A stretch of 59,536 nt of DNA from Alphaproteobacteria bacterium HGW-Alphaproteobacteria-14. Its GTDB lineage: Bacteria > Pseudomonadota > Alphaproteobacteria > Sphingomonadales > Sphingomonadaceae. The notes under the pieces were generated by a model. The model was given only the letters and a program-made list of their open reading frames with translations, ran no database searches and had not been told where the DNA came from. Both the position numbers and the translations under genes were made by a program. Shown here piece after piece: positions 18,464 through 26,668 of the stretch (within the stretch, counting starts at the first letter, position 1; every line of letters begins with the position of its first letter). The DNA lies in assembly GCA_002842925.1 (NCBI GenBank), contig PHEL01000035.1, positions 1-59,536 on the forward strand, read 5' to 3'.

Positions 18464-18785
18464 TCACCTCGAACAATCTTCCCTCATGAACTTCTGCCTC
18501 AATCTGCGCCTGCGTCAGGCCGAGCATAATTCCGGCGACCCGCCTGTAGGTCCGCAATTCGATCGCATTGAGGTTGGCTATGCCGCTCTTGGCGAAGCCA
18601 AAGGCGAACACCGCCCTATCCTCGTGACGAAAGAAGAGCAGCGTGCGGTAACCGCCCGATTTTCCTTCTCCTTGGCGCGCGACACGCTGCTTGATGAGGC
18701 CGCCGCCAAGGTCGGCGTCGATTAAGCCTCGTTTTGCCTGATCGATGGACGCAACTAGTTTCGCGTCACTTATGCCATCATTTCC
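18441..18785 (-). pseudogene. RelE/HigB-like toxin relic lacking its N-terminus and start codon
   Basis: Minus-strand frame reads GNDGISDAKLVASIDQAKRGLIDADLGGGLIKQRVARQGEGKSGGYRTLLFFRHEDRAVFAFGFAKSGIANLNAIELRTYRRVAGIMLGLTQAQIEAEVHEGRLFEVNDDAQNL; an in-frame stop (18786-18788) sits just upstream with no ATG between. Confidence 0.7.
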
Positions 18786-18795
18786 TTATCGACAG

Positions 18796-19302
18796 CTACG
18801 CGAGCGACCTGTTCTGCTCGGCCCGGGCTGCTTGTTCGCGCAGCTGCTTTCGATAGGCGCGCTCCCCATGGAGCTGCCGTACCTCGCGGAAGATCATGGC
18901 AAGCTGGAAAACGGTCATCGGCACGCGCCAGTAGCGGTTTGAGAGCCGTCCCTCGATCTCAGCGAGCAAGTGAGGCCGTTCCCGGTCGGTTGCAGCGACC
19001 AGGGCTGCAGCAATATCGCGGCCGCTGGCAATGCTGTGCATGCGCGCGACGAGTGGGAAGATGGCTGCACCAATAGCTGTCAGGCTGATCGCAGCGACAC
19101 CGGGGATGAACACCTCCCTGCGTTCGGGCGCGACGTCGAGGACGAACGCGGCGAGGGTTGCGATCCCGAATGCGATAATGACGGCCAGCGGCACTGCAAC
19201 CGCGATCGGGTGGCGGCTTGCGAAGAACCGGGCGCGGCTGATGGGACCTGGGTGCGGCAATCCAGCGATAGGCTGGGTATTTGCGGACTGATTGTCGATC
19301 AT
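18796..19302 (-). CDS. small membrane protein, unknown function
   Basis: 168 aa with two hydrophobic segments (IAVAVPLAVIIAFGIATLAAFVLDV; EVFIPGVAAISLTAIGAAIFPLVA). Confidence 0.6.
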   Translation of the reverse strand: MIDNQSANTQPIAGLPHPGPISRARFFASRHPIAVAVPLAVIIAFGIATLAAFVLDVAPERREVFIPGVAAISLTAIGAAIFPLVARMHSIASGRDIAAALVAATDRERPHLLAEIEGRLSNRYWRVPMTVFQLAMIFREVRQLHGERAYRKQLREQAARAEQNRSLA

Positions 19303-19368
19303 GGTGATTCCCTTGTTTGAAGCATCCGGAAGACAGTGCTGATCATGCGCATGATTGAGCGGCGGGCA

Positions 19369-19692
19369 TCAATCGCCCCGCGTGTGATCGAACCCGCCGG
19401 CGCCGGTGCCCGACCATTGATCGAAGCTGCTGCCGGTCGACCCGAAATCATGGTGGTGATGGTCATGACGGTGATGATGGTCGTGGTGGCTGTGGCTGTG
19501 GTGAGTGTGGTGGTCGTCCCGGCGGTCCAGATTCAGGCCGAAGGGGTTGCCTCCCACATCGACACCGCCGATGCCGGGAGTGATCATGGGAAGGCCGGTG
19601 GCGGGGTTGATTCTGGGCCCCTCGTCGATGGGGGAGCTTGGCGGGGTGCTCGAGCTGGTGAACAGGCCGGTCAGCCATTGGAACCGTCGCAT
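19369..19692 (-). CDS. His-rich small protein, unknown function
   Basis: 107 aa; INPATGLPMITPGIGGVDVGGNPFG then DDHHTHHSHSHHDHHHRHDHHHHDFG. Confidence 0.6.
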   Translation of the reverse strand: MRRFQWLTGLFTSSSTPPSSPIDEGPRINPATGLPMITPGIGGVDVGGNPFGLNLDRRDDHHTHHSHSHHDHHHRHDHHHHDFGSTGSSFDQWSGTGAGGFDHTRGD

Positions 19693-19748
19693 GGATATCT
19701 CCTGTCATTGAAGGGCTGTTGCACCACGAGCCCTTGGGATGGCGCCTA

Positions 19749-19760
19749 CATGTTCACATG
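19749..19760. repeat. CATGTTCACATG motif, cluster 1
   Basis: Contains TGTTCACATG, repeated at 20165 and 20815; more related GTTCAC words nearby. Confidence 0.6.
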
Positions 19761-19849
19761 TTCACACGTTCACATGGGCATAGTCTCACATTCTCACTTC
19801 AACTCATACCCCTCAAAATCCTGTCTTTTCTCTTGTTCCCCGGGATCGA

Positions 19850-20113
19850 CTAGCGGCCGATAGGGCTCTCGCCATACTTGCGCAGGACGTCGTCGAAGGC
19901 TTCGGCCATCAGGTCCTGAAGGCTGAGACCATGGCGGCGGGCACAGGTGTGCAGGGCAAGCGACAGCTCGGGCGAGAAATAGCCGGAGATCGCCTTGCGG
20001 CCGACGCGGCTCGGCGGGGTCGGAACCTGGGCGACGGATGATGGCGAGGCAGGCGCGGCGGCCTTTGCCTCATCCTTGGGCGTGCGGTCGGCAAGGTTGG
20101 CAAAGCGGTTCAT
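19850..20113 (-). CDS. ribbon-helix-helix-like partner of ParA
   Basis: 87 aa; [44 protein letters not shown]; overlaps parA. Confidence 0.72.
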   Translation of the reverse strand: MNRFANLADRTPKDEAKAAAPASPSSVAQVPTPPSRVGRKAISGYFSPELSLALHTCARRHGLSLQDLMAEAFDDVLRKYGESPIGR

Positions 20114-20799
20114 GCGGATTTCCTCTCATGGGCCTGAGACTGTGAGCGTGTGGACATGTGGAGCTGTTCACATGCCCACATGTGCAGATGTTCGATCTCG
20201 CAGGCTGCCTTGCCGCCCGCATCGAGCTCAAACACTGTCTGACCGGCTGCGACCGCGTGGCGATAGGCCGCGCGGTCCGGCAGGATGATGGGGCAGGTCT
20301 GGCCGCCGAACCCGGCCACCAGCTCGCGGGCATCGGCATAGATGTGCGGAGCATGGGGCGGCCCGGCGGTGAACACTACGAAGGCGGGACGCGCCAGCAG
20401 CTCGACCAGACGGATGGTCGTGCGCATCGCGACGAGGTCGAAGGCGCTGGGGCGGCAGGGGATCAGCACGAGGTCGGCGCACTCGGCAGCCTTACTGGCG
20501 GCAAGATCGGCGTGCGGCGGCGTGTCGATCACGATCAGCTCAGCACCCTGCTGGGCAGCCGCCGCGATCTTGGCCGGGATGCGCGGCGGGGCGCTGTCGA
20601 TCACCTCCGGCGGCGCGCCTTGCCGCCACTCAGCCCATTGCGAGGCGCTGGCCTGCGGATCGGTGTCGATCAGCAGGCTGATGCGCCCTGTACGGGCGGC
20701 CGCAGTTGCCAGGTGGATCGCCAGCGTGGTCTTACCCGCACCACCCTTCTGGCTGATGATCGCAATTGTTTGGGTGTGAGGATGTGGAGGCGTGGTCAT
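20110..20799 (-). CDS. parA: ParA-family partition ATPase
   Basis: [48 protein letters not shown] (deviant Walker A), [35 protein letters not shown]. Confidence 0.93.
   Translation of the reverse strand: MTTPPHPHTQTIAIISQKGGAGKTTLAIHLATAAARTGRISLLIDTDPQASASQWAEWRQGAPPEVIDSAPPRIPAKIAAAAQQGAELIVIDTPPHADLAASKAAECADLVLIPCRPSAFDLVAMRTTIRLVELLARPAFVVFTAGPPHAPHIYADARELVAGFGGQTCPIILPDRAAYRHAVAAGQTVFELDAGGKAACEIEHLHMWACEQLHMSTRSQSQAHERKSA
20165..20174. repeat. TGTTCACATG motif, cluster 2 (parA 3' end)
   Basis: gctgttcacatgcccacatgtgcagatgttc. Confidence 0.55.
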
Positions 20800-20814
20800 G
20801 TGCGGTGGTCCTCA

Positions 20815-20824
20815 TGTTCACATG
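20815..20824. repeat. TGTTCACATG motif, cluster 3 (upstream of parA)
   Basis: cctcatgttcacatgtgggcatg. Confidence 0.6.
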
Positions 20825-20889
20825 TGGGCATGTAAGGCCGTGGAATGGTGGGGACGTGCGGGCGTAGGGATCCGGGGGCATCATCGCGG

Positions 20890-23862
20890 TCACATCCCGA
20901 AGTCGTAGTCGCGATCGCGCGACAGATCTGGTCCGCTGGACCCGCGCCCCGGTTCGCTGCGCTCGGGCATCCTTTCGAGGGCCAGTTCGCGGTCCTCGTT
21001 TTTGATCGCAGCGTGCAGGTCCTGGCCATTTTCTCGAGCGGTCTCGATCGCACTGCTTTTCTCGCCGGTGCGGGTCTCCACCTGCCGCTCGACGCCTGAT
21101 GGGTTGTCGGTCACCAGGGTCGCGTTCTCCGCGATCCGGGTCACCGCGACCAGGAACGAGGCAGAAGTATTGAGCATCCGCTCGCGCTCGGACATCATGA
21201 TGATGCCGTCCTTGGCGGTCATGCCTTGCGCGACATGGACGTTGATGGCGTAGGCAAGGTCGAGCCGCTCGAGCATCGGATCGCCGCGCGGCAGATCGTG
21301 GAGCTGGCCGTCGCCTGCCTTCACGGTGATCGTGTTGTCGTTGTCATCGATGCGGGCAACATGGGCGATGTCGCCGTTGAGCAAGCCGCGCTCTGCGTCC
21401 TTGGCGGTCCAGCGGATGCGGTCACCCTCGTTCAGGTCGATCTGCTTGCGCTCGAAGATGGTGACCGCGTCGTGCTTGAGGTTGCGGGGTAAGCGATCAG
21501 GATCGAAGCGTCGGATCTCGCCGTCGGGCATGGCGAGTTCGACCTTGCCGTCCTTGATGCCGATAACCGTGCCGCGTTCGCCGCGGGCAAAGCCTTGCGC
21601 GCGCAAGTTGGTCTCGATGGCAACGATGCGCCCGTCCTGATAGCCCTTTAACTGCCGCGCACCCTCGCGGGTGATGGTGACCCGGTCGAGCACCTCCAGC
21701 GTCACCCCACGCTCGCTGATCTCGCCGCGTTCGATCAACGCTTGTTGCGCGGCGGCATTGCCCGCGCTGCGCATCGCACGCCCGGCGGCAAGCAGGATGG
21801 TGTTGTCGCGATCCTCCTTGGGGAGATTGGCCCACATGGCAGCGGCGGCATCGGGGATCTTGCCTGAAGGCACCTCGGTCGTGGCAGGCTGCAGAACCGC
21901 GAAGGCTTCGCCGATATCGCCCTGTTCTAGCGCGCGGTTGATTGCGACCATCTGCGAGGTCTGCGCGCGCAGGTTCTCAGTGATTTTGCTTTTGCCGAGA
22001 TCCTGCTGCTGCAATTGCGCGAACGGCTTGCCCGCTTCGATGGCCGGCAGCTGCTTGATGTCCCCGGCGAGCACCAGCTTACCCACGTCCATCTGGTTGG
22101 CGAGGGTGATGAGCCGCGCGAGCCGGTCTGTGCCGATCTGACTCGCCTCATCCACCATAACCAGCGCACCGGACAGCTCCGCCCTAGTCGCTGCCACCTT
22201 ATCTGCGCTGGCACTGCCATCGATGACACGCCCGTACCGGGCCAAAAACGCATCAACGGTTGATGCCGGACTGGCCGTCTTCTCCCCAAACTCCCGCGCG
22301 ATGCGGCCCACTTGGGACAGCGCCACCACCTGCCGCCCCTCCTCCCGCGCAATGGCTGCAATCGGAGCCAGCGCCGCCGACTTCCCCACACCCGCGCCGC
22401 CCTGTACCAGATGCACGCGGTCTTTGGAGGTGAGGATCGCGACGCCCGCCTGCTCCTGCCCGGCATTGAGGCGACGTAGGCCAATCGCCCGCGCCTGTTC
22501 CTGTAGCCGCGCTACCACACCGTCAGGCGCCGCAATGGGCTGAACGCTGTCTTTGCCCGCCTGCGCCAGGGCGATGACCTTTGTCTCCATGGCCAGGGCC
22601 TGCTCGGTGGTCAGCATGCGGTCGCGATCCGCTGGTCCGCTGCCGACCAGCAAACCGCGCTCCTGCAATAGGTCGATCCGCGCTTCGATCATATCGACGG
22701 TAATCGGTCCCTGCCGTTCGAGGGCTGTCCGGATCAGATCATTGCGGGAGAAGGCTGCCTCGCGCTCGCCAAGTTCCCGGGCGGCCGAGGCAACCGCCTG
22801 CGCCGCGGCAAAGGCTTTGGGTTCGAGCCGCCCAAGCCGCTCTGGAACCATGGGATCCCCATCTTTCGGGGTCAGGCCCATGGCACCGGCGATTGCCATG
22901 CCGCGCTCGCCGATGCCGCGAAGGCCGTCGACGACGCGCGACCAGACAGTCTGCTCCCCCGCAGCACGAGCCATGGCGCTCTCGATCAGCCGCGCAGGAT
23001 CAAAGCCGATGGCGCGGGCTGTCTCCTTCCACGCAGCGACCTGTCGCGCTGCATCGGGCTCCAGTTCCTTCCCGCGCCGCGTGGAAAGCGCCGCCAACTC
23101 GCGTTCTCGGGCACTGCCCCGATCCTCCTTGGCAAGCTCGGCCAGGATCTCGGCGCGGCGGGTTGAGAAGGCTTCGACCGCTTCCCGCGTGACGCCTTTG
23201 ATCTCGAAAGCGCCATCGATGGAATTGCGGGCAGGAACCGTTTCGTAGCCCAAAGCCTCGACACGGCTGCGCAGCTCGGCATTGTGGACTGCCGACAACA
23301 CGTGCTGGGCGCGGTAGAGCTCGTCATTGCGCACCGCATGCCATTTGCCGTCCGAGGCCTTGGTCGCGTTGGCGATGACAGCATGGATGTGGAGCTGCGG
23401 TTCGCCGTTCCTGTTCACATCATGCAGAAAGGTCGCGGCGATCAGGTTGCCGGTGCGTTCGGGCACCTGTCGCCCTAGAGCTGCATCCCAGACCCGGGCT
23501 TCGACAACGTTCTTCTCCGCCCAGCGCAGGGTTGCTGCCACGGAGTCCTTCAAGGCTTCGACCAGACGCTTGTCGCCGCCGAGCATCGCCACCAGCGACA
23601 CGGACTTCGAGGCCGAGAAGGTGAGATCAACGCCGGGGCGGTGAACGCCGTCTCTCCCGGCAATCACCGATCCGTCGGGCAGCCTGCCCTCGAGCACGGC
23701 GGCAAAGGCCGCTTCTTCGACCTTGCCGGTCAGGCCCAACGCCTCGGCACCCCTGCCGAACCACGCGCTGGCATCCTGTGTCTGGTCAGCGGTGTAGTAG
23801 TTGTCGGCCGCGTAATACTCCGCCGCCGATGAGGCCGATCCGACCGAAGCGAGCGTAATCAT
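20890..23862 (-). CDS. MobF-family conjugative relaxase/helicase (TrwC/TraI-like)
   Basis: 990 aa; N-terminal SAAEYYAADNYYTADQTQDASAWFG; HRPGVDLTFSASKSVSL; HxHxH motif EPQLHIHAVIANAT; helicase VHLVQGGAGVGKSAALAPIA. Confidence 0.93.
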   Translation of the reverse strand: MITLASVGSASSAAEYYAADNYYTADQTQDASAWFGRGAEALGLTGKVEEAAFAAVLEGRLPDGSVIAGRDGVHRPGVDLTFSASKSVSLVAMLGGDKRLVEALKDSVAATLRWAEKNVVEARVWDAALGRQVPERTGNLIAATFLHDVNRNGEPQLHIHAVIANATKASDGKWHAVRNDELYRAQHVLSAVHNAELRSRVEALGYETVPARNSIDGAFEIKGVTREAVEAFSTRRAEILAELAKEDRGSARERELAALSTRRGKELEPDAARQVAAWKETARAIGFDPARLIESAMARAAGEQTVWSRVVDGLRGIGERGMAIAGAMGLTPKDGDPMVPERLGRLEPKAFAAAQAVASAARELGEREAAFSRNDLIRTALERQGPITVDMIEARIDLLQERGLLVGSGPADRDRMLTTEQALAMETKVIALAQAGKDSVQPIAAPDGVVARLQEQARAIGLRRLNAGQEQAGVAILTSKDRVHLVQGGAGVGKSAALAPIAAIAREEGRQVVALSQVGRIAREFGEKTASPASTVDAFLARYGRVIDGSASADKVAATRAELSGALVMVDEASQIGTDRLARLITLANQMDVGKLVLAGDIKQLPAIEAGKPFAQLQQQDLGKSKITENLRAQTSQMVAINRALEQGDIGEAFAVLQPATTEVPSGKIPDAAAAMWANLPKEDRDNTILLAAGRAMRSAGNAAAQQALIERGEISERGVTLEVLDRVTITREGARQLKGYQDGRIVAIETNLRAQGFARGERGTVIGIKDGKVELAMPDGEIRRFDPDRLPRNLKHDAVTIFERKQIDLNEGDRIRWTAKDAERGLLNGDIAHVARIDDNDNTITVKAGDGQLHDLPRGDPMLERLDLAYAINVHVAQGMTAKDGIIMMSERERMLNTSASFLVAVTRIAENATLVTDNPSGVERQVETRTGEKSSAIETARENGQDLHAAIKNEDRELALERMPERSEPGRGSSGPDLSRDRDYDFGM

Positions 23863-24668
23863 CGCCGATCCTCATGGGCGATGACGCGCAGGCCGAGATC
23901 GCGCTCCTGCTGGGGCACGCGGCAATCGGTGGTGGCGTATTCCGCTTCGATCAGGCGACACATCTCTGCCGGGCTATCGATCAGCCTGGCAGCCTGCCAC
24001 ACAGACCAGCTGTCCCACAGGTTCGGTGCCATGAGGCCGACAAGGAAACCGAAGACAATCGCCAAGCCTCCGCACGCTGACAGAAACCTGAGCGACAGCA
24101 TGCGATCATCGCCGAGGTAGACTGCGCGTATCTGGCGCGGCTCGCTCGCGAGTGCGATCGACTTGTCGAGCTGTTCGGAGATCTTTGCGAGGTGCGGTTC
24201 GAGCGCCTCGATGAGCCTGGGCTCCAGCGTTTCGAAACCGGCAAGCAGCTTCTCGACCTGCTGGTAGAAGGCCGAGTAAGCCTCCGAGTTGCGTTGCCGG
24301 ATTTGGTTGGCAATGTTCTCATGGGCACGTTGGCTAGCTGCTTCGCCGCCATTCCAGTCCGCCACGAGCTTCCCGAACAGCCGAGCGTTCTCGTTCTGCG
24401 CCCGGTCGAGCTCGACCACGAGGTCACGCAGCTCATGAACAAGAAAGCTGACCGTGGTGTCGAGGCGCGGTGCAGCCTCCTTCTGGAACAGGGCACGGCC
24501 AGCATCGGCGGCCTCAATGAATTCGACGGCCAGATCCCTGAGCAGGGCCGCGTTCGACAGACTCCGTTCGGCCGCGATGGCGCTGAACCGGGTGTAGATG
24601 TCAGATGAGACGCTGGTGTTGAGCTGTTCAAGCTTGGCCACTGGAACCTCCTTTGATGACAGAGGCAA
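23859..24668 (-). CDS. relaxase-associated protein: RHH-like N-terminus, coiled coil, C-terminal TM segment
   Basis: 269 aa (possibly starting at VAKLEQLNTSVSSDIYTRFSAIAAERSLSNAALLRDLAVEF); TM FLSACGGLAIVFGFLVGLMA; 4-bp overlap with the relaxase gene. Confidence 0.65.
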   Translation of the reverse strand: MPLSSKEVPVAKLEQLNTSVSSDIYTRFSAIAAERSLSNAALLRDLAVEFIEAADAGRALFQKEAAPRLDTTVSFLVHELRDLVVELDRAQNENARLFGKLVADWNGGEAASQRAHENIANQIRQRNSEAYSAFYQQVEKLLAGFETLEPRLIEALEPHLAKISEQLDKSIALASEPRQIRAVYLGDDRMLSLRFLSACGGLAIVFGFLVGLMAPNLWDSWSVWQAARLIDSPAEMCRLIEAEYATTDCRVPQQERDLGLRVIAHEDRR

Positions 24669-24719
24669 GAGGCGACCGTCTAGAAATCAACCTGTTGAAA
24701 TATGGCGGTTCTATAGACT

Positions 24720-24750
24720 GGCTATAGACCGATTGTGCTGCTGGGGCAGC
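24720..24750 (-). other. candidate oriT/nic region
   Basis: Minus strand GCTGC-CCCA-GCAGC hairpin (24737-24750), 11 nt, then GGTCTATAGCC (24720-24730), which matches the core GTCT/ATAGCC of the R388 nic site from memory; a second GTCTATAG follows. Confidence 0.6.
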
Positions 24751-24823
24751 TTTCCCGGCGCGATTATGACCCTGTCTAGAGCCTAGAATGGCGGATTTCT
24801 GCGGGTCTTTGCCCGCCCAGACC

Positions 24824-24847
24824 ACACCGCCACGTAGCGTGGAGTGT
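24824..24847. other. inverted repeat upstream of oriT candidate
   Basis: ACAC-cg-CCACG-tag-CGTGG-a-GTGT. Confidence 0.45.
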
Positions 24848-24968
24848 GTAATTCTATTTTCCCCGCCGAGCCCTTGTGCCGTCCTGATTTCCGAATTCCA
24901 TGATGGTCTGGAATTCCCGTTGAGACCGCCCCGGCAGGGGGCGCAACAGGCTGATAAGCGGCACCTGG

Positions 24969-26183
24969 TCATTGCTCGGCCCCCCTCATGCGATGTCCAC
25001 GATCTTCTCCGACAAAGGTCCGGAGAGCTGCCTGACAGGCCATCGCGAAGCTCTGCCCGGCGTCCTGGCGGGATGGAGCGACTTCGAACGGACGGTCAGG
25101 CACGGTCCCACCCGCAAAGCCCTTTGCAGCCGCGATCATGGGCGCGAGGCTCGCGGTGTTGCGCATCAGCCCGGCCAGACATTTCCGGCCTGATCGGGCG
25201 CGGTATCGGTGCTCTGCCGGAAGCCGCGCGTTGCGGTCGATGACGAGCACCGACAGTGCCGCTCGCTCGCGGCCCATCCTATCGCAGGCTGCAGCCCAGG
25301 CGGGCTGGGAGATGCCATGCCACAGGCACGCGATGGCGGCCGCGTCCACGATATCTGGCCAGCCCGGTGGCCGCACGGATGGGAGCAGAGCCCGATAATC
25401 CTCGCTCGCCAGACTTGCCGCCATGGCTGGCGTGATCTCAATCGCGCGGTCAGTCGCGCTTTGTGCGGCGGGCGCGCGGGTACAGTTTTTCGATGAGTCT
25501 TGGATAGGTATATTGGGTGCGAAGATTTCTTCCGTCCGGACGGAAGATTTCGTGTCACCGGACGGAAGATCCAGCTGCACCATCAGCGCCTCCAGCGACG
25601 CTTTCAGGGCCTCAAGCTTCTCGATGGACTCGATGCGGGACACCCGGCCCCGGGGCAGAATGCGATCTGCTTGCTCGACAGCCTCCACCGCCTCGCTTGC
25701 CCTGATCTGACGACCGAGCATGACCACCTCATGCCGCAGTGAAGCCACCGCACGCTCATGCAGCTCCATGGCCTCAAGCCGAGCCATCCACCGATGGTAG
25801 CCATCGATGACCGGACGAAGGCTGATCCCTGCGAGGCTGACGATGACACCGCCTCGACGCTGGCCAGTGCGGCGCGCATGCGGAACATGGGTCCTCTCGA
25901 TAAACCCGCCGCGTTCAAGCTCGGCTTCGGCGTTGTGCAGAACCTTCGTCGAAATCCGCAGCGTTTGAGCCGTGGTCTGCGGTTGCTCCCACACACCGCA
26001 AATCTTTCCTGACTCAAAGTCGGACGATCGGCAGCCGAGCAGATAGTGCTTCAGGACACGCACTGCGGTCGCCGACAGGCGTTCCTCGCGACAAGACCCC
26101 GACGCGATCTTCTCGATCAGATCAGCCAGGCTGAAGTGGGTAACGCCTGGCGGCAAGCCACCATGGGCCAATGAGGCGCTCAT
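24969..26183 (-). CDS. repC: RepC-family plasmid replication initiator
   Basis: 404 aa; LSATAVRVLKHYLLGCRSSDFESGKICGVWEQPQTTAQTLRISTKVLHNAEAELERGGFIERT; YRALLPSVRPPGWPDIVDAAAIACLWHGISQPAWAAACDRMGRERAALSVLVIDRN. Confidence 0.88.
   Translation of the reverse strand: MSASLAHGGLPPGVTHFSLADLIEKIASGSCREERLSATAVRVLKHYLLGCRSSDFESGKICGVWEQPQTTAQTLRISTKVLHNAEAELERGGFIERTHVPHARRTGQRRGGVIVSLAGISLRPVIDGYHRWMARLEAMELHERAVASLRHEVVMLGRQIRASEAVEAVEQADRILPRGRVSRIESIEKLEALKASLEALMVQLDLPSGDTKSSVRTEEIFAPNIPIQDSSKNCTRAPAAQSATDRAIEITPAMAASLASEDYRALLPSVRPPGWPDIVDAAAIACLWHGISQPAWAAACDRMGRERAALSVLVIDRNARLPAEHRYRARSGRKCLAGLMRNTASLAPMIAAAKGFAGGTVPDRPFEVAPSRQDAGQSFAMACQAALRTFVGEDRGHRMRGAEQ
25528..25570. repeat. palindrome plus repeat inside repC (candidate oriV/iteron)
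   Basis: Perfect 20-bp palindrome TCTTCCGTCCGGACGGAAGA (25528-25547) and a further copy ccggacggaagat ~12 bp downstream. Confidence 0.55.
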
Positions 26184-26470
26184 TTTGCACCTCCGGCAAG
26201 GTTTGTCCTTGCACCCGATTCTTCGGTCGCGTAGATGAGAGAAATAGCCGCAACGCTATTGAAATGACCGCTGTGAAGGGTGCCAGCCCTTCCGGCGGTT
26301 TTTCGTAGGCGGTCTGGCGGCCTGCCTACCGGCTTCCCAACGCGGTAATTCCGACCAGACATGCGCGTTTCCGAGGGCCTCAAAGTGCCCGCTCGTACAA
26401 ATCGCGTACAGTCAGCCCCGTACAGAAGGCAGATTCTACAAAGAAAACATCTGACTATCTGATTTGGCTG

Positions 26471-26521
26471 GCTCCCTTCACACGGGTGGGGTCACAGGTT
26501 CAATCCCTGTCGCGCCCACCA
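26471..26521 (+). other. 3' fragment of a tRNA-Val(CAC) gene (candidate att site)
   Basis: gctcccttCACacgggtggggtcACAGGttcaatcCCTGTcgcgcccacca: anticodon loop TTCACAC, perfect T-stem, CCA end; no acceptor/D-arm upstream. Confidence 0.8.
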
Positions 26522-26668
26522 TCTTTTCAATGACTTAGGAAAGATGGCGCCGGTGTCCATGAAAAATTGAGAAGGCGTGCGGCGCGGGCGTGCTGAGCGC
26601 GCTTTGTGATTATGCCGCTGCGATCCGCATCGCCAGCGCTTGCCGAGCAATCGGCTTCGCCCGAACCC

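Noticed and set aside
26190-26330. Possible antisense inc RNA/terminator upstream of repC
   Set aside because: There is a hairpin-like aaggg...ccctt followed by a short T run, but no firm promoter or conserved element could be recognized by eye.
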